Positions 45,625 through 56,093 of a DNA stretch of 64,000 bases are shown here, one piece after another. The notes under the pieces were generated by a model. That model did no database searches, was not told the DNA's origin, and saw only the letters and a program-made list of their open reading frames with translations. Each line of letters starts with the position of its first letter. Within the stretch, counting starts at the first letter, position 1. A program made the translations under genes and the position numbers. Source of the stretch: Haberlea rhodopensis (lineage: Eukaryota > Streptophyta > Magnoliopsida > Lamiales > Gesneriaceae); assembly GCA_907163345.1 (NCBI GenBank), contig CAJQUN010000009.1, positions 2,604,001 to 2,668,000 on the forward strand, in the 5' to 3' direction.

Positions 45625-46936
45625 AAGCGCTCGATCCAACAGTGCCGGATGTACAATAAGTGCGATAAGGAATTGAAAGATAAGAATGCGAAATATAGAT
45701 ATATTAATAATATATTGTTTGGTATGCTTTGACTTGTAAGATTATTTGTGTTTACTTATTTTATAATGTCTTAAATGTCATTACCACATGCACATAATTA
45801 TCTAAACTATAAAAGACCACTCACGCCTAAAATTATGAATGATGAAATTATGATTCCTATGTAAATGTTCCATTAAATCATCCACGCGGATATATTTTTT
45901 TTCCCTAAAATGGTGTCCTTAGTAGTAATAGATTAAATAAAAAAATATATTTATATACAGAATTTAAAGACAATCTAGTATATTATAATTATTTGTAAAC
46001 AAAAATAAAACATTCACATACCCAGTTTATGTTTTTTTCAAAGAAGAGTATACTTGTAAATTTCAGCTCTATCATGTGTCTCATGCGGTCATCACGCGGG
46101 TGAGCGGGATGTCTTAAATAACCCAAAAATACCGTCATCATGGACCATATAATAAAATTGAGATGGCCAAACGATAAGATAAACATGGGATAAATAAATA
46201 TAGCTCATAACATCTGTATTAAGGACTCGATGCCAAAATTGTATAGTAGGTCACGAGGTGGTACATACTTTTGCTAATGTATCTATTTTCAGCAATTAAT
46301 TTGGGTTATTGTCATCCAAATATTTTAATCCGCCGTTATACATTTCTACTTTAGAATGACAAAGTGGAGTTATTTAGCACAAAATATGTACAATTACATA
46401 TTGACGAGAAGAGGTGTGGTACGGAAAATTCTTGGGTGTATTAGGTGCACCCAAAGACCAACATATATATATAGTGCATGTATACAAATGTGTACGTGTG
46501 TTGGCCTTGGTGCACCGGATGCACAAAATAAGTTTCCAGTGTGGTACCCAAAAACTAAAATAATTAATAAAATATAATTTTCTGCAGTATATACTAACAG
46601 ATATTACAGATAAAAAACCACAATAAATATAATATCCTCTGATATATAATAATAGATATTATAGAAATACCAAAATAATTAATAAAATATAATTTCCTTT
46701 AACATACACCAAGACATATTGTAGATTTAAAAAAAATGATGTTTCGTAATTCACTTGAATTTCATCTCTTGGATTCTATATAGATACCAAGTCCGTGTGC
46801 TCATTTGACTAACTCAGATCAAACCACTCTCATTTCAAGATTTTGTCCTAAATTTAAATTTCTTCAATCTCCCCACTAATTGAAACACACCAAAAACCCA
46901 TCAAATATTCAACAAAAAGGGGTAAAAAATTATAAA
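45625..46936. other. Intergenic region and DUF761 gene promoter
   Basis: No coding region supported. Repeated AAAATAATTAATAAAATATAATTT blocks occur near 46555-46700. The last 150 bp hold the 5' leader of the DUF761 gene, with several C-rich pyrimidine stretches. Confidence 0.4.
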
Positions 46937-47467
46937 ATGGATGAAACTATGCAAATTGTCGCAAATAAATTTTGGAAGCTAGTCCGAGTGGCTTATTTCA
47001 TGCTGAGAAAGGGCATATCAAAGGGAAAGATAGTTTCCGTTCTCAACTTCATGATGATGCGTGGCAAGATCGCCGGAAAGTTAGAATCCATGCACAATCT
47101 AATCTTCCACCACCACTCCTCCGCCTCCGGATGCCGTTCCCACCACCGCCACCGCTTCTTCCTGGCCCAACTAAACGGATTCAGTAAGAAGCGCAAAAAC
47201 TTCAAGGCAACGGCGCCTACGCCCTCACCCATTGCTTGCGATTTGGTGGCGCAGGCTCTGGAGAAGATCGACATGAATGCGGCGGATTCACCGGATCTAC
47301 CCGGGTTCGGGCCGAGCCCTCTGGTGAGGCAGCTGAGGATAACAGACTCTCCATATACATTGAAAGATTTGGAAGAAGATAATAATGTGGATGAGGCTGC
47401 TGATAAATTTATTACCAAATTCTATAAGGATCTGAAGAGACAGAATAGATTGGCTTACTTTGGTTAG
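46937..47467 (+). CDS. DUF761 domain protein (cotton-fibre-expressed-protein type)
   Basis: 176 residues from the MDETMQIVANKFWK start. An upstream in-frame ATG at 46880 would add 19 residues, but the one at 46937 has the better context (AAAATGG) and family-like sequence. The N-terminus is hydrophobic and basic (KLVRVAYFMLRKGISKGK). A His-rich stretch follows, then a Pro/Ser-rich middle with FGPSPLVRQLRITDSPYTL. The C-terminal DUF761 motif is VDEAADKFITKFYKDLKRQNRL. Proteins of this plant family are small, often stress- or fibre-expressed, and of unknown biochemical role. The frame is intact, with no intron. I do not assign a function. Confidence 0.85.
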   Translation: MDETMQIVANKFWKLVRVAYFMLRKGISKGKIVSVLNFMMMRGKIAGKLESMHNLIFHHHSSASGCRSHHRHRFFLAQLNGFSKKRKNFKATAPTPSPIACDLVAQALEKIDMNAADSPDLPGFGPSPLVRQLRITDSPYTLKDLEEDNNVDEAADKFITKFYKDLKRQNRLAYFG

Positions 47468-48184
47468 TCTCGATCCGTTAGGTTATGTCGTGGTGCCATA
47501 TCAAAGGTCCAGATGCACTGTGCTTGACGGCAGCATAAAAAAGGAACCGTTATAGATATTAACTAAACAAAAACTTTAAAAAAATGGTGGTGGTAAAATG
47601 ATATATATATCTTTTATATGTGTTATTATATATTAGAATCGAGTGGGGTTCGACTAGTGCATCAGCCACTTGCCTTAGGATCTTTATAGTTGTTTCTATC
47701 ATGTTATTCAGTAGCTCAGGTATCAATGTTATTAAGGATATTCTTAGTCGACGAAGCCTTGCAACCTTAACTACGATAGTTTTTACACGCTCCAACTCCC
47801 CGGTCAGAGAATCTGGGGCTACCCTATGGTTAATTAAAAAAATGTTGAAGGTAGCTCCGGAGGTGGATCAGAATCTTAAGAGGGTCATTTGTTTATTTGT
47901 TAAAAATTATATATATTAATAACTAATGATTTATATGTAAGATTAAATACATTGTACTCGTTTAGCTCAAAAATAAAAATTCTTTGTTTGTCAATGTAAC
48001 GTATTGCTACTACTTGTGTTCTTATTATAGAATCTAGTCAGGGTCAAAAACTTGGGCTAAAATCGGGCTACTCATGATGAATCATAGTCACTCATTTCGT
48101 AGCCTCAGGGAGGTCAACTATTCAGTATTCACCCATGTAAACTGCTCATAATCATCGGTTTACGGATCCCCGGGTAGCCTCAAG

Positions 48185-48378
48185 CAGGGACGAATCTATC
48201 TTACTAATTGGGGCAGCTGTTCCCTCAATTTTTTTTTTCACTACCTTTAAAAAGAACCTCCCAAAAATTGTATTTTACTACCCTGAAATTATATTTGACC
48301 CAATAATAATTTTTTTGCCCTATATTTTTTATATTATTATTTTTTGCCCACTGTATAAAAGTTCTAGATTCGCCCTTG
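48185..48378. mobile_element. hAT-like MITE, copy B
   Basis: Inverted ends CAGGGACGAATCTA and TAGATTCGCCCTTG. Edge octamers GCCTCAAG and GGTTCAAG agree at six of eight positions, a decayed 8-bp duplication. The interior shares TATATTTGACCC and TTTTTTGCCC blocks with copy A at 23803-24008. Confidence 0.6.
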
Positions 48379-48989
48379 GGTTCAAGAAGAGGGATGAAGG
48401 GTCTACTGGTAAAGTTCCGGTCCCTCCCAAATTCAGTTCAAATATGCCTGCATTTTCTTTACTGGTTCTTTTGCTGGCTTAAGTATCATTGGACGAGACA
48501 TCCCGGGTTCTTCATCATCGTCGGAAAATGCATTCGTTGGCCATAGTTGGAATGGCAAGGGCTTAAAAGCCAACTTAATTATCCGAGCCGAAATTTTTGT
48601 TTTGAACTATAAGAGCCAGATAAACGATATAGATCAAGCAGTTGGTTGGTAGAGAGACAAATGCCACATTTCAATATTCTAAATTCTACAGTAAGGTGAA
48701 TTCATTCAATAAATTTGTTCTGGTCTCTTTTGTTGAGTATGAATAGTACACTTACCATAACTGTCGAAAATTAGAAGTGAGAAATCTCATTTTAATTTAT
48801 TATTCTTATTCGTAAATAAATTTTTGAATAAGAGCTTTATGTTCACGATCAAATCATTCAATATTTCCCTTTTTAGAAGACAATTTTTCACATTACAATT
48901 TTGTGTTTGATATATATTCATTCCCCTCCATGGACATATGGAAGAGATGCTATCAATTTGTCTCTTCGGCTCGAAATTCCGATGGGTAA

Positions 48990-49140
48990 GGGTTGTGATA
49001 GTTGGTATCAGAGATTAATGTTTTTAAGTTATTATATTATAGAACATAAGTTAAATAGAATGAGTGAAAGAAGGTAGAATTTTGTTTAGTTCCAAATATT
49101 TGTCAAGATATAGAACAAAATGGTTCAAACAACAAAACTC
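48990..49140 (+). mobile_element. Gypsy LTR end and primer-site remnant
   Basis: GGGTTGTGATAGTTGGTATCAGAG (in two parts at about 48990-49013) looks like the end of a Ty3 LTR (GGGTYGTGACA) followed by an initiator-Met primer site. The next 130 bp read like a decayed gag leader. No further element structure is visible. Confidence 0.4.
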
Positions 49141-49187
49141 AAGATGACCCAAATAATCAGAATAATCAGACTTAAAGTAACAAAAAG

Positions 49188-50873
49188 ATGAGGAAAGTTT
49201 TCAGTTAGTTAAGTTAGTTACATAGATATTATTTTGTACACAAGAACATAATATATTGTACTTTATCCTTTAGAATAAAGCAATAAATAAGCTATGTATT
49301 GATTAGTGTAATGTTCAGATTGATGTATTTTTGAATAAAGTGAAGTTCTTCTTCAATTCACATGCATGGAGTTTACGTTCTTATTCCTTCTCCAGAATTC
49401 AATGCTCAATTCATTAGTTTAACATGGTATCAGTTTTAGCCACGGATATCTGATCCATTTCTTCAAAATCTTTCGCACATTTTCTCATCTACTTGACTCG
49501 TTTTTTTTTTTTTTTCTCTTTTCTTCTTGAATTCATTCATCAATGGCTTCAAGTTCAAATTAAGAACAAGTTTCTGAAACCATAATGCTTAATCCGGCGG
49601 AAGATTATTCATCATCGTACTTCCTTCATCCGAGTGACAATCTCGTTGCTCTAATCATCGGCGAATTGTTTACCGGTGAGAATTATATCTCATGGTCCAA
49701 ATCTGTTCAAATGTCTTTTAGTGTCAAGAACAAAATCTCTTTTCTTGATGGTTCCTTGCCGTGTTCACCAGCACCTTCCAGAATCTTATACATCGCTTGG
49801 ATACGTGCAAATAATCTTGTTCTACCTTGGCTATTAAACTCTATCTCGAAAGACATATGCCAGAGCCTCTTATATTTCAATTCTGCTCACGAAGTTTGGG
49901 TAGAATTGCGTACAAGATTCGCAAGGAGTGATGGCCCGAGGGTTTTTCAATTAGAGAAGGTGTTAAGCAACATGAATCAGGGTGTACAATCCCTCACCCA
50001 ATACTACAATTCTTTCAAGTCCATATGGGAAGAATATGTGAGTTACAAACCGATTTTTCTTTGCAATGTGGTGCTATGAACAATTGTACTTGTCAAATTC
50101 TTGAAGACCTCTCAACTGCACAACAATCGGATAGTGTACTAAAATTTCTCGTTGGTCTCCATGATTCATATGCGGCAATTCGCAGCCAGATATTGTCTTG
50201 TCTTTCTATTACCATCCCTTTCGAAGGTCTACTCCTTGTTACTCCAAGAAGAGAGTCAAATATCACTTCACAAGCAACAAAATCTCTCGTTTGTTTCATT
50301 GGCCATGATGGCTAAGCAAATGACTATATCTCCATCAGTTCCTCCTCTGGAATATGTTGCTCTGTTAGCCAAGAATGCATATAACAAAGAGAAGAAACAA
50401 TCCAAATGTTCACACTATGGGTACAATGGACATACAATCAATAAGTGTTTTCAATTGGTAGGTTATCCACCTGATTGGAAGGGACCAAAAGGCCCAAGAA
50501 TTCGACAAGATACTGATGTGGCCAATGATGTGTCACATACTCCTCCATTGTCCAATTCATCAGAGATTTCTTAGGACTTATACAATCAATTCTTGGCATT
50601 CACCAGATCTCAATCCTACAAGTCCTACCAGAATAATACTAAAAATTCATCTGAAAATCCTTCTCGTGTCGTTGCTACTGCGGTAACTGGTAATAATTTA
50701 GGTAGTTCTTTATTTGTTTCTTGCAATGTTCTAAAGACTCATAACTCAGAATCTTGGATTCTTGATACAGGCGCTACAGATCACATGATCTGTAATACCC
50801 CTTTTTACACTGACACACCATGATCTATTTCGATAAAATCCATCTTCCTAATGGGGAAGTTCAGGCAACACAT
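49188..50873 (+). mobile_element. Copia element, 5' part, interrupted by Athila
   Basis: The 5' LTR seems to end with TTTAACA at 49424. It is followed at once by a primer site TGGTATCAGTTTTAG (from 49425), an initiator-Met type with weak downstream match. Gag and the start of protease follow. The sequence stops at 50873 where TGATAAGTG, the start of an Athila LTR, begins. The remainder of the Copia element was not found after the Athila sequence within this window. The left LTR boundary is uncertain. Confidence 0.7.
49585..50873 (+). pseudogene. Copia gag and protease start, frame-broken
   Basis: The expected first ATG (49543) meets a TAA after six codons; the open frame resumes at 49585. 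It has the Copia gag N-terminus (YFLHPSDN..LTGENYISWSKSV..KNKISFLDGS) and the AWIRANNLVLPWLLNSIS region. It then shifts frame near 50030 and again near 50290. The knuckle at about 50407 reads C-S-H-Y-X4-H-X4-C, so the second cysteine is replaced by tyrosine. Protease begins SWILDTGATDHM with the DTG motif at about 50755. A stop at 50821 and a further shift precede a HLPNGEVQATH fragment, where the Athila insertion cuts it. Confidence 0.8.
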
Positions 50874-52355
50874 TGATAAGTGTTATTTTTACACTTAATT
50901 TGCTATGAGATTAGGGGCGATTTTGGAGTGATTCATGGATAATATTACGCGTTTTGGTATATATTTGTATATTTCTGGAATTTAGGTCAAAATGCATAAA
51001 AGTGGGGGAAATAAGCTAAAAATGATGAAAAAGAACCAAACCGAGAAAACACGATGAAGAAAGGACAAAAGTGCAAATAGTTGAAATGCAGGACTCGCGA
51101 TCGATCGGCATGTTCGGGCGATCGATCGCCTTGGACCAGAAACATTTGGCGATCGATCGGCAACATTTGGCAATCGATCGGCAATTCTGGGCGATCGATC
51201 GCCAGTGTTCAAATTTTGAAAAATAAAAACAGAAATTATTCTGGCGATCGATCGACACTTTCTTGCGATCGATCGCCAGACCCGTAAACTCGAGATTTGA
51301 TTTCCTTCTTGGTTATTTTGTGTCCAAATTTGATGAAACTCATCCATCACTATTTAAAGAATTGTCTTGGAGGAAAATTGGGCTTTTTGGCTGATAATAA
51401 ACCCTACAACAACACTCTCCTTCATCTTCATCCTCTCCAATCATCCATACACCACAAGGACATTGAAGAAGAGACGCATCGGAAGAGACGGGACGACGGA
51501 GCAACGCAAGGAGTCAAGCCTCTCGTTATTTCCGTATTTCTAACTTTTGTTCTATATTTTCATTAGATTGTGATGTTTAGAATGTTTCAAAACAATTTTA
51601 TGCCTTATTATTTGATGACAATTGTTGGCTAAGTTTGTTGTCAAGACTTAGGGGATCCTTTGTATGAACCCATAATTCAATTTAAGGTTTTTGATTGATT
51701 CTTACACATCTTTGTGCATAATTTATTGTGATTCATGATTTTGAAGGATTAATCACATTTGAATGATAATTATTGCGATTGAATTGACCATAGAATATTG
51801 CAATACGATATAGTAATTTATGTACTGAGATCGAGAGATAAAGTCAAATACACGTGTGATAGTTATAGATTTACCACAATTGAAGGCTAGTAGTTTTCAT
51901 AAATCGACATTCAATATTAATTGTTCAATAAGGATACATGAGTAGCTTATTGTAACGTTAGTATTATATTTGTTATAACCAGACCAATGTATAACAAGTG
52001 CATAAGAAAACTCGTCACCTTAGATCGTTTGAATTTAAATCTTAACTAATAGGCGAATTATGAAGGATTACATGGGTGAACCGAAGTCTTGATAATTGTC
52101 TCTATTGATCTTATTCTTATTCACTACTGTTTGTTTGGGTTGATTATTGAGTTAATTAGTCAATTTAGTTGATTAATCACAACAATTATCGGAGGCTAAA
52201 TATAGTTAAACTAGTTGAATTAGTACTTATTTCCTAGTCCTCGTGGGTTCGACACTCATACTTTTCATATCATTATACTAAAACTTGACACCATGCACTT
52301 GCGGTACATAATCGCTATACTGGAAAATACTATTTAAAATAATAGCGAAAAAGAT
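50874..52355 (+). repeat. 5' LTR of Athila element
   Basis: Starts TGATAAGTGTTATTTTTACAC as Athila LTRs commonly do and runs to just before the primer site. Positions 51098-51275 hold seven variants of GGCGATCGATCGCC, a perfect palindrome in its best copies. The exact 3' border is not clear because the usual CA end is not obvious. Confidence 0.7.
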
Positions 52356-52357
52356 TT

Positions 52358-52375
52358 TGGCGCTGTTGCCGGGGA
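52358..52375 (+). promoter_or_regulatory. Primer-binding site of Athila element
   Basis: TGGCGCTGTTGCCGGGGA, differing by one base from the canonical Athila primer site TGGCGCCGTTGCCGGGGA. Confidence 0.85.
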
Positions 52376-52520
52376 CTAGTTTAAGTAATATCAGACGACA
52401 TTAGTTGACTGTACTTTAGTCATTTGTTTTTATTTTTTTTCGATTTTTGATTGATTTATTTTTTCTCTACTCTTCTACTCTTTTCTCTTTGGATTTTTGC
52501 AGGTTATTACTCCCTAGTAC

Positions 52521-53516
52521 ATGCTAAGGAGTGAACAACCGCCACTTGAGCCTTTTGACCCTGAAATTGAAAGAACCCTTCTTAGGAGACTAAGAGAAGT
52601 TCGAGCGATGGCTGAAAACAATGAAGGAGGATGTGGAAGAGATGAAAGACGGAATGAAGAGGTGCCTAATAGACGATCACTCATGGACTATGCCCATCCT
52701 TCATTCCATGGACTAGACCAAGCATCCCGGCTAATAATTTCGAGATCAAGCCTGCTATCATACAGATGATCCAACACTCGGTCCAGTTTGGGGGAGAGAC
52801 TATTGATGATCCCAATGCCCACATCTCCAACTTCTTGGAGATTTGTGATACCTTCAAGCATAATGACGTTACTGACGATGCCATCAGATTACGCTTATTC
52901 CCCTTCTCTTTACGTGATAAACCTAAATCTTGGTTGCAATCTTTGCCCGCAGTATATTACTACGTGGGATGGGATGGTGCAAGCTTTTATATCAAAATGC
53001 TTCCCACCATCCAAGACAGCCAAGATGCACAATGATATGACAACTTTTGCCCAATACGACACAGAGACACTGTACGAGGCTTGGGAGCGTTTCAATGATT
53101 TAATGCGGAGATGCCCACATCATGGCCCCCCTATTTGGCTGCAGGTACAAACTTTTTATAACGGGTTATTTTCTGATAACCTTTCTATGATTGATGCAGC
53201 ATCAGGAGGCACAGTGATGAGAAAGACACCGAGGAGGCTTATACGCTATTGGAGGAGATGGCCGCAAATAGCTGTCAATGGCAGTCCGAAAGGAACGTGC
53301 CGAAGAAGCAAGCTGGAATACATGAAGTGAGTGAAGTCAGTGCCCTAGCTGCCTAGTTGGAAGCACTGAACAAGAAAATTGACAACTTGAGCATGCATGC
53401 AATGCAAGTTCAAGCCGTAACATACGAGCTTTGCCAAGGAGGACATCCAAGCACTGAATGCCAAGCAGATAATCCTTTTGTTCAAACTGTTGAGAGTGCT
53501 AATTCTGTAGGGAACC
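52521..53516 (+). pseudogene. Athila gag, first part, frame-broken
   Basis: Begins MLRSEQPPLEPFDPEIERT, then SLMDYAHPSFHG, then in a second frame AIIQMIQHSVQFGG..DPNAHISNFLEICDTF and LRLFPFSLRDKPKSWLQSLP. A third frame gives FPPSKTAKMHNDMTTFAQYD, LYEAWERFNDLMRRCPHHG and FYNGLFSDNLSMIDAASGG. All are hallmarks of Athila gag. The knuckle at about 53425 reads Y-E-L-C-X4-H-X4-C: the first cysteine is tyrosine. Several frameshifts break it. Gag is cut after SANSVGN by the TR-GAG insertion and continues at 59651. Confidence 0.88.
53512..53516. repeat. Target-site duplication GAACC, left copy of TR-GAG copy 2
   Basis: GAACC precedes the TGTTGG start. The same five bases follow the last CAACA at 59646-59650. 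Confidence 0.9.
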
Positions 53517-55379
53517 TGTTGGAATCGAAGAGGGGGGGTGAATGAGATTCCTTGGCTACTTTAGCGTTTTAAAATGAGTTTGAAAAATAAAAGAGTTTTG
53601 CGCTTGCGGAAGCCTTTAGTCAATCGATAAATAAAAAGAATAAATAAATAAATGCGTAATGAAAAATAAAGCAATAAATAACAAAAGGATTTGTTATAGA
53701 AGTTCGGCGATGAATCGCCTACGTCTCCTCTTCCCGGTTAGATAACCTCCAACCGAGGTTCCACTAGAATAAACGATCTTGGCCTTGAGGGCTCCAAGTT
53801 AGCCACAACCCAACTCTTCCCGAGTTTACAACGCTCTTCCCGAGCACACTACTCTTCCCGAGTACACAAGCTCTTCCCGAGCACAATACTCTTCCCGAGT
53901 ATACAAAGCTCTTCCCGAGCTACCAACACTCTTCACGAGTCTTCTTGGCCTTAAGGGCTCCAAGGATAGCCACAACACATGCACCAACTTCACTTGTTGG
54001 CGACTTTACAATTTTCCAACTTGCTTTGGTGTTGGAGGACCTTTACAATAAACCAACAAACACCTTCACGGTGTACTCACACGAAGATAACAAGACTCTA
54101 ACAAAAAGAATGAATTACAAGCTCCAATACAACAACAATGTATGGAGATTGCAATGCTATTTGAATTTTGAATGATCAAAGCTTTGTAGAAGTTTGTAGG
54201 CTTGTTTCTTGTCTTCAAAATGCTCCAAAGCATCAATATTTATAGTGTAGGAGGCCCCCAAGGCTCCTACTAGCCGTTGCTACACATAAGGCTTGAATCA
54301 CGCCTCGATCGCCTCGGACATCGCCTCGGGCGATCTCCATCGCCACCCTTTAACGGTCAAATCTGGCCCAGATCGCCTCGGGCGATCTCCCCATCGCCTG
54401 GGGCGATCATCAATGATAAACAAGGCCGTAGGTAAAGTTCTGGATCGCCTCGGGCGTTCCGTGCATCGCCTGGGGCGATCGCCCTTCAAAAAAATGGCCT
54501 AGGAAGCATTCTGGATCGCCTGGGGCGAGGTTGACCATCGCCTGGGGCGATCTGATCGCCAGCATGCCCACCGTGCCATCGCTTCAGTCGATGGTGCGCA
54601 ACATGGCTCGGATCGCCTGAGGTGATGGCCCGGATCGCCTGAGGTGATCTGCCAGATTTCAGCACTCTCAAACTTTGCACTATTCAACCATCTTAAGCTC
54701 ATTTCTGGGAAATGTGGTAAACATGAAAGTTGTTTCTCTTCCTCTTATCTAGGTGTGTACAAAATTTCATTGCATTTCATTAAGGTATGAATAAGTTATT
54801 CCTAAAATGCTACAGTCGCTCAAACCTTGCTACAATCTGCACTTGTTATGACTTCCATGACATTTTGCTCCATGATGCAATCCGAATTGGACTGAGATGT
54901 TCGAATATGAAATCTAGCATATTGCGTTGGCTTTTCAACCTCTTTGGATTCACCTTGTTCGGAGCATCGACCCAAGAGATATAATCAAAAGATTGCACTG
55001 CGCTCCAATTGGCTTCTATACGAATTTGCCCACCAACGGACCATTGGTTTGTGGGTCTTCATCCCATCATAAGAAATTGTTCCAACATCATTCCACACAT
55101 GTTGAACACTTAAATTGGTTGTTAATAGATGTTATTCCTTCTCGTCCAAGCTCAATAGATTCCTTGATAAAAATCATCGCTTGTCCTATGAACTCGCATA
55201 TGTTATTGTATAACTTGGGTTCTCTTCCATTGGTCTTCCCAACCAATTTATCAATATAACCATGTACACTAAGTAGACATATTAGTACAACAAATGCAAG
55301 TTTTGTTGATCATCAAAACCCATAAATAATTCGGAGATAAATTAAGCATTAAACACAACTATGTGTTTAAGGCTCAACA
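53517..55379 (-). repeat. 3' LTR of TR-GAG copy 2
   Basis: 1863 bp, TGTTGGAATCG to CAACA. It contains CTCTTCCCGAG repeats (about 53814-53940), the palindrome array (about 54300-54660) and a segment absent from copy 1 (about 54690-55250) with a 110-codon open frame (54927-55259) also present in the other LTR. That frame has no motif I recognise. Confidence 0.92.
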
Positions 55380-55393
55380 ATCTCCCCCTTTTT
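55380..55393 (-). promoter_or_regulatory. Polypurine tract of TR-GAG copy 2
   Basis: Minus-strand AAAAAGGGGGAGAT abuts the 3' LTR. Four further GGGGGAG-type runs occur within 220 bp (about 55456, 55517, 55547 and 55596). Confidence 0.85.
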
Positions 55394-55583
55394 GATGATC
55401 ACAAAACTTGATAAACTTGAATATGTAATATGCATGAAATGTGAGTAAACAAGACTCCCCCTTAACAATTGCATAGCACATACAAGATTAAACCAAGTAA
55501 TGCATAAAACAAACAACTCTCCCCCTCAAACCATGCATACAAAAGCTCTCCCCCTCAAACCATGCATGTATAAAGCTTCAAGT

Positions 55584-55615
55584 TTATCACAAAATTCTCC
55601 CCCTTTTTGTGATAA
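55584..55615 (-). repeat. Hairpin with polypurine run in its loop (TR-GAG copy 2)
   Basis: Perfect 11-bp arms TTATCACAAAA and TTTTGTGATAA enclose a loop that on the minus strand is AGGGGGAGAA. The equivalent in copy 1 is 13692-13722. Confidence 0.75.
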
Positions 55616-56093
55616 TCAAAAAGCACAAAATTCAAATAATCACAAGTATATATTGACACACAGTCATATTTTAACACTTTACACATGTTCCTCATCAAGT
55701 ATGTAATAGCCATAACAAGCATAAGATAAGATCATTTAGAGAAAGACAAACATGCGTTTAAGGCAATCAACAATGAATTCTAATTTTTGCAAAGTGTTCA
55801 TATGTTCTACCAAGAGTTCATGCACCTATGCCAAAAAAGATAATTTTCAAGCATCATTAGATAAGTTTGTTAAAACATATAATAACACATTTCCACATAG
55901 CAAATTCAAATTTGAATACATGGCATGTCAAGTTACTTACTATAAAAAGATAAGCATACATCATGCATTAAACAATTATGCTAAGGGGTTATGCATTTTA
56001 CTCCAATGAATATTGAGCTTCATAATTTATTGGTCACAATTAATTTGTGCCAATTAAATTTTGAATTGCTCTTATAACATGTAAAAATAAATT

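Larger units (their letters stand above)
47468..49187. other. Intergenic region downstream of the DUF761 gene
   Basis: Holds the 3' flank of the DUF761 gene, a hAT-like MITE (48185-48378) and a gypsy primer-site remnant (about 48990-49015). The open frames at 47559-47919 have no recognised motif. Confidence 0.4.

Noticed and set aside
47559..47919. Overlapping 78- and 99-codon frames downstream of the DUF761 gene
   Set aside because: No motif on either strand. The plus frame has no homology signal and the region has AT-rich non-coding character.
54927..55259. 110-codon frame in TR-GAG copy 2 LTR as a captured gene
   Set aside because: It is kept in both LTRs, but they differ by only about 1 percent so conservation is uninformative, and no domain is recognisable. 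Reported only as an LTR-specific segment.
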